Below the pieces are notes generated by a model that saw only the letters and a list, made by a program, of their open reading frames with translations, searched no databases and was not told the origin of the DNA. The position numbers and the translations under genes were made by a program. Source: Gavia stellata (lineage: Eukaryota; Chordata; Aves; Gaviiformes; Gaviidae). Taken from it: 64,000 nucleotides of DNA. Every line of letters begins with the position of its first letter. The first letter of the stretch is position 1. The stretch is taken from assembly GCF_030936135.1 (NCBI RefSeq), contig NC_082598.1, positions 50,188,347 through 50,252,346 of the forward strand, written 5' to 3'. Below are positions 37,797-48,632 of this stretch, piece by piece.

Positions 37797-39241
37797 GTTT
37801 TTGGGGTTTTTTTGGAAAGCAGCCCACATTGCCCCAGGCACCATGTCAGCAGCAAGACCCAGCATGCAGATACCAGGCAGCAACTCACACAGCATGGGTT
37901 CACCCCCCCCCCAGTCCAATGGCTCTTACATAAGCTAGCACAGTTAGAAGGAGATACACTCTACAGAGCCAGGGCGCAGGCTGAGGAGCAAACAGCATCT
38001 CCTTATTCTCGAGGTCCAGAGGAAAAAAATGAAAAAACCCAAACCCCAAAACAACCCCCCAAAACACATCTTCTTACTCAAATTTGCCCATGAACCAATT
38101 CAGCACTACTGCTTGATTTAACTCAAATCATACTCCAGTTCCCCCACAATTTCAGGCCACCTGTAAATAAAGAATGTTGCGACATACTTCCAACATCGCT
38201 GTATGTGTATATAAAAAATGCACAGTTCTAGAGCACTGCTTACAGTCCAGACTGTGTTTTGGTTTCACACAGATTTACACACCAAAGCACCTTTCCCATG
38301 GCTCCCACAAGCCCCAGAGCAAACTCAAGCACAGCAGAGAGGACACAGGTTAGGAGGCAGTACCTGTACACACACAAAGTAAAACAGATGCTGCTGGAAA
38401 ACACCACCGATAAAAATCACAACTTTAGAGGCGACAGCTTTAAAAAGCACCACGACTAGTCACATTCCAGGGGAGAGAGATTATGGTTTTTTTGTTAGAT
38501 GAAGGGGGAGAGAGGAAGGAAAATAATTGCTCTCAAGAATAGCTCCAAAAGGCGCAGTCTGGGAATCACTTCTAGGTGAGACACTTAAACAAAGAAGACA
38601 GTGTATCCCTCTCTCTTCAGGGAGGAATGCTTCCTGCTAGAGACAGGGCTCAGATACGAGAAAGCGGGTTTTTTTTTATACAGGGCTACGGAGACCAACA
38701 CACCCATTGTCTACCAGCAGGAGCTTTCCTGCATTCTGAGAAGCTGCAGCACAGGCCAGGTTTTGGGGGTGGAGGGTTGAAGGGGGGGGACCGGGGACAC
38801 CTGCAGTCTCTTAGGCATCTCTATCCGTGTTTACAAATAGCCCCAAGGAAGGGGGAGCTGCAGGGTAAAAAGAATTGGGAAAAAACCGCAGTGCTATTCA
38901 AAGGAATCAAAACAAGGAGAAGGACAGGTCAGGGCCTTTTCAACAATGGCACCGCCAATGCTCGGGGCTAAAACCCAAAAAGAAGAGAGAAAAGGCACCA
39001 ACAAAGGGGGATGTAACACCCCCCTCATCTCAGAGTAGGGTTATTTTAAGCCTGTCTCCTTGGAGCTACCCTAATATTTTTCTCTCATGACTCAAGTCAC
39101 CAGGGAAGGGAGTTAAAGCAGAGGAGGAGAAAAAAAGAAAAAAGAAAAAAAGAGACAGAGCTAAGACTAACACCGTAAGACTCCCTTCTAGAAGGGGAAA
39201 AGTCCCAGGAGAGATGAGAGGCAAGCTGGGCTGTGCCTTAC

Positions 39242-42200
39242 CTGGAAAAGTGTGTGGGTTGGGTGACCCTCTTTTAAGGCACTTTGAACAGAGGACATGC
39301 ACAGTGTAGTACAGGCCCGGCCATTCCTGGAGCAGGACATTCAGTTCTTCCACTAAAGGGGTAATAGCTTGCCAAGCTGTCCAGATATTTGGTAGGGACG
39401 CATGACTAGCAATAGACAGAGTATCTGGCTGCAGAGCTCCCCTGGCAGGCCGGTAACTCACCACCACGGGCACCTTTCCCCGGTAGGCATAGATCTGGTA
39501 TTTGCCATCTGACCGCTGAACCACGTGGCTGTTAATCTGGACACTGTAGCGTGCAAACAAGCCGGGTGGGAAAATGAATGGAAAGCTATATTCAATCTGC
39601 AGCTGCTCGACCACGAAAGACTGTCCGCTCAGATTGGCGCCGTTGATCCACGCCTCTGCATGGGGCACCTCATTTTTCACGTAGCAGGGAAACTTGTACC
39701 AAGCGGCCGCCCCATTTAGGGGCTTGCATTTGGGTTTGTTGACACAGTAACAGAGCCCCATCTTCTCCAGCAGCTCCAGGATGAGCTGCAGATCCTCCCG
39801 GCTCTGGATGTGGGGCTTAAGAAGGAGACGGATAATGTGGGCAGGGAGGAGGCCGTGCAGCAAGAAGCCCTCCACGTAATGATGGAGCTGAGTGGCCCTC
39901 AGTTCGTCAATGTGGGTGTCGCTGAGCAGTTTCTGGAGCAGCACGGTGGCATCCCGCTGGCAGAAGACGTTGAGGATGTCGATGAGCCGTGGCAGGTTGT
40001 GGAACACATATTCCCGCAAGGTGAGGTGCTCCTCAAAGTAGAGCAGCTTCCCACTCTCGTGCAGGTAGGACAGGGCGCTCTGGAGCCGATCCTCTGTCAG
40101 GCCCGCCTGCAAGCCCAACCGGGCAGAGTCCCACCAGCTAAGCCACAGCTGCTGAGCTTGTGGCTGGAAGTGCAGCTCCTCCAGCACTTGCCAGGATTTG
40201 GGCAACACCCGGTGCAGGTTTGGGAAGATATCCCGGTGCTCAGCCACTGAGAGGAGCTTGTCCCGCAGGCGACGCACCTGGCAACGGTCCCGGCAGCTGA
40301 AAGGCAGCACTGGAGAGAGGATCTGCGGGCGGTGGTTGAGAAGGTACTGAAACTGGGCTTTCTTTCGCCGCAAGTTCTTGTCCGAGACCCCATAAAAGGC
40401 AGCATGCGGGCTGGAGCAGCGCAGGTCAAAGTCCTGTCCCAGAGCTTCATCCACCTGCTGGACCAAGCTCTGGAGTCCCTCAGCATCCCTCTTCTCCTGC
40501 TGAGCTATCTGGTGATGGATATCCAGACACTTCTCTTCCAACTCTCTCTCTGCACAGAGGTCAGCATGGGTTCCCACCATGCACACCACGGCATGGGGCA
40601 CCTTGGAACCGAGCCAGTGCAAGAAATAGCCCACTGAGGGGTAGAAGTGCTGAGGGACGTAGGCACTCAAATTCACCACCAGCACGTACAAGGCTCCAGG
40701 AGAGAGGAAGAAAGACTGGATCACATCATAGCTCGGGTCCCCTGCCAGCTCATACACAATGAATGTCAGGCCTCTCTCTGCATCCGCTGTCCAGTCCATC
40801 ACTTCAATGCCCTTGCTGCCTCCCGACAGTCCCAGTCCTGATGCTACTTGGGGGGCATTCAGTGGCAGCGACGGTGCAGGGCACGGTGTTTCCCCTTTCA
40901 TTCGGTGAGAGGGCACGTGAGAAGGGATGTCCTGCTGCTCAATGGGGAGATGTTCTAGCGGCTGCATGGCAGGTACCCGCACTGAGGAAGCGTCCTGAGG
41001 TTCCGGGAAGGGGCAACACCCAACTGGCATTCTCCCAACGTCCTGCTGCTGCCCAGGGCACCCTCTGGGCTGGGTGCTCCCTGCCCCCAGACTTCCCACA
41101 CCCTCCCTCTGCCCATCCTCCTCCATGAGGCATCGTCTCAGCAAGGTCTTTCCTGCATCCTTTAGGCCCATGAGGACCAGCTTGAGGCGGGGTTTGAGGG
41201 CAGGCTGGGAGTGGGCCAGCTCCTGCTGGTAGGCTGCGATGTAGGGGATGCCTTTCATGCACACCTCATAGGGGGGCTGGATGAGGGGGTTGTCTTTGAT
41301 CTTCCACAGGGTGACGCGGGAAAGCTGCCCGAAGCCCTCAGGCAGGATGGCAATCTGGTTGCCTTGCAGGACCAGCTCCTCCAGGCTGTGGAGGAGCACG
41401 ATGGAGTCAGGCAGGTAGCGGATGCGGTTGTTGTCCAGCCAGAGGGTGCGGAGCTGGCGGAGCTGACAGAGGCGAGGGGGCAGCAGGGTCAGCTGGTTGC
41501 GGCTCAGGTAGAGCTCCTCCAAACTGGGCAGCGCCAAGATGGCAGCAGGGAACTCCCCCAGCAGATTGGAGGAGAGGTTCAGCATCTTGAGCCGCTGCAG
41601 GCTGCCGAAGCCAGCGGGCAGGGCCTGCAGCCGGTTGCCGTCCAGCATGAGGCTCTCGAGGGCGCTCAGCTGGCAGAGGCCCTCGGGCAGGGCCGCCAGC
41701 CCGGTGCCACTCAGCCAGAGGATCTTGAGGCGGTGGAGAGCGGCGATGCCCTCGGGCAGAGCCCCAAGGTGGCGGTTGCCGGAGCAGTCGAGCTCCTCCA
41801 GGGCGGCCAGCTCCAGCAGCGGGACAGGGAAGGAGGGCAGCAGGTTGTGGTCGACGTCGAGGGCGCGGAGGTGCTGCAGGCGGCCCAGGCCCTCGGGCAG
41901 GTGGCGCAGGCGGTTGAAGCTGAGGTCGAGCTCCTCGAGGTGGCCCAGCTCGGCCAGGCGGGGGGGCAGGCCCGGGCCCTCGGCACCCAGCTCGTTGTGG
42001 CTGAGGCTGAGCTTGCGCAGGCCCCGCAGCCCCGCCAGCGCCCCGCCGTCCCCCAGGCCCCGCAGCCGGTTGTGGCTGAGGTCGAGCTCGGCCAGGCGGC
42101 CCAGGTGGCGCAGGGCGGCGGCGGGCAGGCGGCCCAGCCGGTTGCGCCGCAGGCTGAGCACCCGCAGCCCGCTCAGGGCGGCGCCCACCTCCTCGGGCAG

Positions 42201-42428
42201 CTCCTCCAGCCCCCGCCCGCTCAGGTTGAGCGCCTCCAGCTCCCCCAGGGCCGCCGCCGCCGGGGGCGGGCGGCGAGATGCGGCGACGGTGGGCGGCGGC
42301 GGCGGCCCCCCCGGCGGCCCCGCGTCCGGCTCCGGCTCGGGCTCGGCGGGGCCGCCCCGCAGCTTCCGTGCGCGCAGGGCGGCGTCGCGCCACAGCCGCA
42401 CCGCCTTCGGGGGCTCCGTCTGCGCCAT
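39242..42428 (-). CDS. MFHAS1: MFHAS1 coding exon 1: LRR-ROC-COR scaffold (residues 1-1062)
   Basis: One exon encodes 1062 codons plus the first base of Gly1063. The start ATG (42428-42426) has G at -3 and +4, and an in-frame TAG at 42464-42462 rules out an N-terminal extension. The conserved [14 protein letters not shown] is at 11-24, followed by a Pro/Ala-rich linker to about 62. About 13 leucine-rich repeats span roughly 63-375. The ROC GTPase-like domain follows, with P-loop GLKDAGKT (421-428), a G3-like ELAGD (560-564) and THAD (620-623). The COR region extends to the exon end ([22 protein letters not shown]). A long insert follows the P-loop (about 435-537). The donor is CCAG|GTAAGG. 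The family is ROCO class; MFHAS1 is reported as an oncogene-related regulator of Toll-like receptor and macrophage signalling. Codons past 39242 in the open frame are intron. Confidence 0.97.
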
Positions 42429-42880
42429 GGCCGGGGGAGCGGGCCCCCGCCCCGCCCGACCCTACCTGCCGCCGCCGCTGCTGCTCGCCATGGGCGCGGC
42501 CGCGCTGCGCGTCGCCGCCGCCGCCACCGCCACCGCCGCCGCGGCGGGCTCGGGGCTCCCCACAGCTCCGCGCCGGCACTGCCAGCCACGCCGCGCCGCC
42601 CCGCGCACGTAACCGCCGCCGCCCCGGCGGGGGCGGGACGCAGATACGCGCCGCCCCGCGCCGCCCGCGGGGGCAGCCCGCCCCGCCAGCGCCGCGCCGC
42701 CTCCGCGCCGGGCAGAGCCGGCCCCTGCCGCGGGGACCGCCGGCGCCGGGACACCCCGCCCGGCCTGCCTGGAAACACCCGCCCGCCGGGCACCGGCCGC
42801 GCCTCCCGGGGTGTGACAGCAGCCGCCGCCCCGGGGTCTCACCCTGCCGCTGGGCTTGCTGCGAGGTTTGTGGGCCGCTC
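41400..42880. promoter_or_regulatory. MFHAS1: CpG island over MFHAS1 5' end
   Basis: Dense GC and CpG sequence extends from the LRR-coding half of exon 1 to about 450 nt upstream of the start codon. No TATA box was seen. It is the expected promoter of MFHAS1, directed leftward. The GC-rich LRR coding sequence also produces long open frames on the opposite strand, which are not called. Confidence 0.8.
42462..42491 (-). promoter_or_regulatory. MFHAS1: Nine-codon upstream ORF in the MFHAS1 5' UTR
   Basis: ATG at 42491-42489 opens MASSSGGGR and stops at TAG 42464-42462, 33 nt before the main ATG and in the same frame. The context (C at -3, G at +4) is moderate, so some ribosomes could translate it and reinitiate. 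It lies in the leader only if transcription starts upstream of 42491. Confidence 0.45.
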
Positions 42881-45689
42881 GGCTCGCAGAGACCCCGCGG
42901 AGTAACGGCAAGAGCTGTTGTGTTGCTGGTCTCCGCGTCGTTTCTGCACCAGGCAAAGGCTGGTTTTTCATCCAGCCCTGCAAGAAACCGAGATTAACCT
43001 CCTTCCCATTAAACGGCTTTCGTGTTGGAGGGTACTAAAGCCTGTGACCCGCTGGTTAGCCAGAGCAACTCTGCCACCTTCCTGCCGCGCTTTGTTTCCT
43101 TTGCTGCGTACATCTGGCCGGATCCTAAACACTGCCTTCTTCAGGATCCTCGGCCAAGCTTTGCTCCTAGGGCTCAGAGAAATACGCCTGGAAATTTCCA
43201 CCACTGCTACAGGGGGGAAAAAGAGCCGTTTCATAGCGGGGCCGCGAGGCAGACTGACAGGGGCTGCGGACACTCAGATCTCCCGAGTTGCGTGGCCTTA
43301 CCCTTATAAATGCGGGTGATGCACTGTGGCCAAAGGTTCAGAGGTTTTAAAATGCCGCTATCTTTGTACAGCACTGAATACTCCAGCATGCTTTGGGGAC
43401 CTCAGAACAGTTGCTTCCTCCCACCTTCTCATGTTGTGACAGCTACCATTAAACCATGCCGTAAGCTATTACTTCAGAGCCATGAAGAGAAAGAAAAGCA
43501 TTTGAAATGAAAAGCGGGCCACTGGGCAACCAGTTTCACAGCCTTTATTATCTTCTTTATTGTGGAGACTCCTCACAAGAATGAGGCCTTCTCTTTTGGA
43601 CAGCCCTGCACATCTAACCATGCTCCCGCTTGGAGAGAACTGACCCGGTGCGGAGCTATAGTCACTGCACTAAATCACTAAATGTACTAATTACTAAAAC
43701 TACAGATTGCAAAGGCTCAGATTCGGTTCCCGTCTTTCCCATCAGTAACAGACAAACAGGGGCAAAATCAGCTTTTCAGACCCACTGAGTCCTAACAAAC
43801 CTTCACCAGGGTTCTGCTAAATGCCTTTCTGAGCATGAGGTCACTCCTGGGTAGGGAAAAAATTGCAGTGTTGGCTGGTAAAGCCAAACAAAGGATGCAA
43901 AGGACAGGGAGGAAAGCCCATAGGCCTGGGAGAAAGCACGGCTGTGTGAAGGTAAGACCCAGCTCCAAGCAGGGTTCAGGAGCTGCCCAAAGACAGCAGA
44001 GGCAGTCCTGGGGTCTGGGCCAATGGTTTGGCTCCAGGGCCACCACTCGGGCTCAGGGGGAACGGGTATGCAGGGATACTCATGATCCAGGAGGCTCTGT
44101 TGAGAGGGATTAAACCTGGCGATAAAGCTCTTCCCATCCTTCCTGCTTGGCTGGTGTCAGATCCTGACCCTGGGAAACAACAATACTTCATGGCCTCTTG
44201 ATAAATTGTGCCCATCTGGAGCTAGTTTCCAGGCTTGCCCTCGTTTATTTTCAGAGCATCCCTGCATTGGGTCAGTAAATCTTTTATTTGGGCTAATCCA
44301 GTTTTTGTGTCTTTGCTCTTCCTGAAGATCGCTGGGGAAGTAGCCCTTCTCTGTGTGCCAAAAGGAGCACTTTCCTTCCCCACTTCAAAACCAGCACATT
44401 CAATTCCTCCTGGGGAAAGAGTAATTCTCTTCTCCCACCCTCTTGCCCAATTGCTCGTGATACCAGGTCAATGGTTTCATTTCCAACTCTCTACACGCAA
44501 AGCCACTCAGCCTGGTGCTATCAAAATCACATTTTTAAAGCAAGATGATGATTCTAGAAAGAAAAGATCTCTGCAGGGAAAATTGACTCTGGCATCAAAT
44601 TTGCAGCTAATTTTCTTCCTTCCTGTGCCTTGTGCAGGTAAAGACAGAGAAAGCAGCATCGTTATTGGGGACTACCCACCCCATGACACCCATGGGCACT
44701 GCAGATCCTCTCTGAAGCTAGGGCAGGCTCCCAGTTGCTCTATGATCTGCAGCAAGTGTAACCTGAAAGGCTGCTACTCTGCACTATCCTCTTGCTTCCC
44801 ACGGGAAAACCGGACAAACCCATCCACCGGGACACTTCAAGCAGCTGCTTTACTCAGCCAGCTGAAAAATACCAGGGACAGAAGCGCTTATCTCCGTTTG
44901 GCCGCTACTAGAGGTCATGGCCTGTATTAAACACATCTTTCTGACAGCATACAAGGACAGCCAGGGAGGAGCTGGCCTAAGCAGGGAAAGTTTTGACTGT
45001 CAAAACCCCTATCACAAAATACGCAAAGCAGCAGGAGCTGAATGCGCCCCCAAGGTAATGAAGAGGGGGAGAAAAGTCATGCAGCACAAGTAAAACTTTG
45101 ATGAGCTCCTGTAGGTGGTGAAGGAAGCTAAGCCAGAAAAAACATGATGAACAGCATGCTGGCACAAAGACGTCCCCTCAGAGGTTGTCCAAGGAGGAAA
45201 GCTCTGGTGCTTTCCCATGAACCGTACTTTTTTATCCTACTATACCTGCACAGGTGTGCAAATCTGTGAGTAACTTCAAAGAGCCAGGGATGGTGTCTCT
45301 TGGCTTCTTCAACACATTCACCATGGTTAAAGCTGCCAGTTGTGAGTGAAATGCTTTCTGGGGAAAAGGAAGATTTTGTTTCTCAGAAAGTGTAGCTTTT
45401 GCTGCAGTTCTAGATGACCCCTTGTCTTCCCATCTGCTTGGGCAGAGGAGACGTGTTTCTCCAAACAGGACTTCCTCACTTTCTCTTGATTTACTTGCCA
45501 GCATACAACAAGCCCATTAAACATAAGCACTAGCACACTGGATGCTGGTTTTGGAGCCATTTCCTATTTGTTGGAGCTTAAAAATATTCAGAAACCACCC
45601 CAAGCCCCTCTCCTAGCTGCCATCAGCTGGGGCTGAGAGGCAGGTGGCTGTAAAATTGCCAGAAATGCTATAAAGCATTTTGTTAAAAA

Positions 45690-45900
45690 AAAAAATTAAT
45701 CCCATTTCAGTGGATTCCATTATATATTAGAATTGCATTTGGAGTTATTAATTTTATATAGTGGCCCTGGAAAGTCCTATTGATGGGATTTAATTATTCA
45801 GCTGAAGCCTGAGATGCCTTCACTTTACTGAGCCCTGCAGCTGCATCATTAATAAGATTTCTATCTAAAGCACCTCCCTCCTGGGTCAGGTGAAAGACAC
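45690..45900. promoter_or_regulatory. Candidate conserved enhancer-like element
   Basis: A sharply AT-richer, non-repetitive stretch is flanked by ordinary sequence. It carries a cluster of homeodomain-type cores: AGTTATTAATTT near 45744, TTTAATTATTCAGCTG near 45789 (also an E-box CAGCTG) and CATTAATAAG near 45848. It is not open in any useful frame. The style resembles vertebrate developmental conserved non-coding elements. The call is inference from motif density and composition. Confidence 0.35.
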
Positions 45901-46582
45901 TGAGTTATCAACGGTATTTTAGAGCCTGACTCCGGGCTTTGCGGAACAAGAGGAGCAAATATAATCAGCCACTTGTGACAGGACGTGAACCTAAATCAGC
46001 TCGACAGAAGCATCAAGCTGCTGTGGCAAGCAGATGCAGGGAGCGCTGTGGGCTGCTGCAAAGCTCATGTGCTCTGGCACCAGCACCGAGCGAGGCTGGC
46101 ATCCCCTTGGGAGGGTGCTTGCCCTCCACACCACCAGACACACAGCCCAGATGGTAAAAACCCCAGGTTCCTGCCTTGGCAGCAATTGAAGAAGCCATGT
46201 TTCCAAGGGCTGGGTGGCTGGCCGGGGAACAAGCAATGGGTTGACTGAATGCTTTCAAAGATCCTCCCCATGTTCCTCCTCAACCTTAAATAGAAATCCT
46301 GTAAGGATGAGGAAATTTTGCCCAGAACTGCATTCCCCACACTGTTTTGCCCTCCATTTCTGCAGGAATTATATGAATCTACTCCAAGGCACACCAAGCC
46401 ATGTACAAACAGTGATGGCAGGACTTGAAGGGATCCTGGACATGCTTTGGGCAGGGGAAAGAGAAGGGTTGGGGTAGACAGCACTGCTGCTTGCCTCATC
46501 TCTCTGGAGGGGAGCAGTGCTGCTGTACATGTGGGACAGGAAGGTGGAGGCTTGGGGAAATTGGGGGCTGCAATGGGATAGG

Positions 46583-46606
46583 GACCCCCACCCAAAGGTG
46601 GGGGTC
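46583..46606. repeat. Perfect 10-bp stem, 4-nt loop hairpin
   Basis: GACCCCCACC, loop CAAA, GGTGGGGGTC. All ten pairs match and nine of them involve C, G or both. It lies 130 nt left of a CR1 copy. It could form a very stable RNA or cruciform hairpin, but no function is known. Confidence 0.85.
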
Positions 46607-46740
46607 TGAAGAGGAGGTGCATCCCCAGAACCGCTTGGCATCACACCCTGTGAAACCCCGGGCCAGGCCCCACTTCCCCATGGGCAGGTCTCATACTGTG
46701 AATCCTAATCCCTTACTTGTTCCTTCCCAGGCACAGCTTT

Positions 46741-47460
46741 CATAGAATCACAGAAAGGTTTGTGTTGGAAGGGACCTTTAAAGATAATCCAGTCCAACCC
46801 CCCTGCCATGGGCAGGGACATCTTCAACTAGATCAGGTTGCTCAAAGCCTCATCCAACCTGACCTTGAGCACTTCTGGGCAACTTCTCTGGGCAACCTGT
46901 TGCTATGTCTCACCACCGTCATAGTAAAAAATTTCTTCCTTAGGTCCAATCTAAACCTACCCTCTTCCAGTTTAAAACTGTTGCCCCTTGTCCTGTCACT
47001 ACAGGCCCTGGTGAAAAGTCTCTCTCCATCTTTCTTATAAGCCCCCTTTAATTATTGAAAGGCCTCAATAAGGTCTCCCTGCAGCCTTCTCTTCTCCAGG
47101 CTGAACAACCCCGACTTTCTCAGACTTTCTTCATGGGAGAGGTGTTCCATCCCTCTGACCATTTTCGTGGCCCTCCTCTGGACCTGCTCTAACAGGTCCA
47201 TGTTTTTCTTGTACTGGGGGCCCCAGAATTGGATGCAGTACTCCAGGTGGGGTCTCACCAGAGCGGAGTAGAGGGGTAGAATCATGTCCCTCGACCTGCT
47301 GGTCATACTTCTTTTGATGCAGCCCAGGATACGGTTGGCTTTCTGGGCTGCAGGCGCACATTGCCGGCTCATGTCCAGTTTTGCTTCCACCAGTACCCCA
47401 AGTCCTTCTCTGCAGAGCTTTCAGGAAAGGCTGACCCAGACTGTAACATTTTGTACTCAA
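46741..47460 (-). mobile_element. CR1 LINE, 5'-truncated 3' end (copy 1)
   Basis: Read on the minus strand, this holds the last part of the CR1 reverse transcriptase followed by the 3' UTR and the ATTCTATG end at about 46741. Recognisable segments are [49 protein letters not shown] and [13 protein letters not shown] one-base deletion breaks the frame near 47390, and stops follow, so it is inactive. The 5' truncation is typical of target-primed reverse transcription. The subfamily differs from the copy at 48633. The left boundary is good and the right boundary approximate. Confidence 0.93.
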
Positions 47461-48632
47461 TCCTGCAACGAACAATGAATTTTTAAGGCCATCAGGAATC
47501 TCAGATCTTAAAAAAATATTACTTGTATATTTTAAAATCTTTCAGGAAGTAGAACAAGTATTTGCAAACACACATTTCATAAAAGTGATGCTGTCTGTTA
47601 CCTTGGTTTATGGGAAATACAGAGAGGGGTAAAGGAAAGTGATTTGTTTGCCACCGATACCACAAAAGCAACAGGCTGGTGAAATATAAACTGCAGGAAG
47701 CCAGCAGTGAGGTGAACTAGTGCATACTGATGCTCTGGCCTCTTAAATGTCTTGCAAAGCTTGGGCCTGACAAAGATGATGTTGTAATCAGCTTGCAAAG
47801 TCCTTTTGGGAGTTTTGAATTGAAAGAAGGCTGCAAAGCAGCAGCTGTCTAGATTCAGGTGTCTGGGAAGTCTTGCCGAGCTCTCTCAGTGCCTGGTGAA
47901 GGCTCATGGCTTAAGGTCATGACATGAACAAAAACTGAGCTGGGCACATTTAAGTGGATCTTCATTTACTGCTCCACCAGTCACGGGGATTGGTTTCCTG
48001 CCTACCTCCTCATCCCGGCAGAAGGATACTGAGTAGCACCAGACCAGATCCTAATTTCTTCTGAGTTCCTGTTTTCTGATTTTCTGTGCCCCCAGTGTTA
48101 GACCTGGTCAGCGCTTCTTCAGCACGTCGCACGGAGCTACGCTAACACTTCCCAAAGTCCCTTCCCTACCAAACCACTAAAGCAGAACTGTTCACCAGGA
48201 CGAGGCTGGCTGGCATTCGCCATATTCACCCCCTTTACTGGGAATGCCTCACTGCTCTCCCCCTTCTCTGACCTGCGGTTACTGCCCACCAGTGCTGGGA
48301 GCCCCAGGACGTGGTGTACTGGGAATTCTCCAGGGACTGTCGCTGTTGATATTTTTCCTGTCAGTGGAATCTCCCTTGTGCTCACAGATTGAAGTCAAGG
48401 TAAGTGAACCAGAGATCTCTTGGTGACAGTTATTGGGGCTTTCTGGCTTAAACATTGTTTATCCGTAATTGGTGTTTGTATCCTCCCTAGGTACCAGTAA
48501 GCCAGAAGCACTTGGGTCTCATCTTCCTGGTGCTTTCCAAATCCAAAACACGATCCCCGTCAGAATGCTTCTGCCTACTCCTGTGCGGTTTGGATCCACT
48601 CGTCCCCCGGAGGGCCTTACCGGACTCTTTCA
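47461..48632. other. Unassigned spacer between two CR1 copies
   Basis: 1.2 kb of unique-looking, moderately AT-rich DNA. No ORF with recognisable features, RNA gene or further repeat was identified. Confidence 0.6.

Larger units (their letters stand above)
12927..39241 (-). other. MFHAS1: MFHAS1 intron 1 (26.3 kb)
   Basis: It is bounded by GTAAGG after exon 1 and ATATTCACAG before exon 2, joining Gly1063 in phase. The plus strand is visibly rich in A and C, which means G and T on the transcribed gene's coding strand. It contains a GT microsatellite at 28071-28096, A or T homopolymer runs (24610-24630, 26628-26665, 37598-37636, 37779-37796) and some AT-richer islands. Those islands, for example 20690-20900 and 23320-23650, could be conserved elements. 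No embedded gene was recognised: the scattered 60-200 codon ORFs on both strands show no family motifs or exon structure. Confidence 0.85.
42881..46740. other. Intergenic region upstream of MFHAS1
   Basis: This is non-coding in appearance between divergent promoters. It holds an AT-rich candidate enhancer (45690-45900), a perfect hairpin (46583-46606) and one unusually long plus-strand ORF (44235-44930) with no recognisable domain. No PPP1R3B-like coding sequence, such as an RVxF-type KKRVSFAD motif, was seen. Confidence 0.6.

Noticed and set aside
39066-39241. Last 57 codons of the MFHAS1 open frame as a genuine C terminus
   Set aside because: They follow a consensus donor (CCAG|GTAAGG) and give Leu/Phe/Ser-rich unrelated sequence, while the true continuation is found in exon 2 at 12800-12926.
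41211-42905. 564-codon open frame on the plus strand, antisense to MFHAS1
   Set aside because: It is the mirror of the GC-rich leucine-rich-repeat coding sequence: periodic Leu codons avoid stops on the opposite strand. The translation is Gln/Ala/Glu/Arg filler without a domain.
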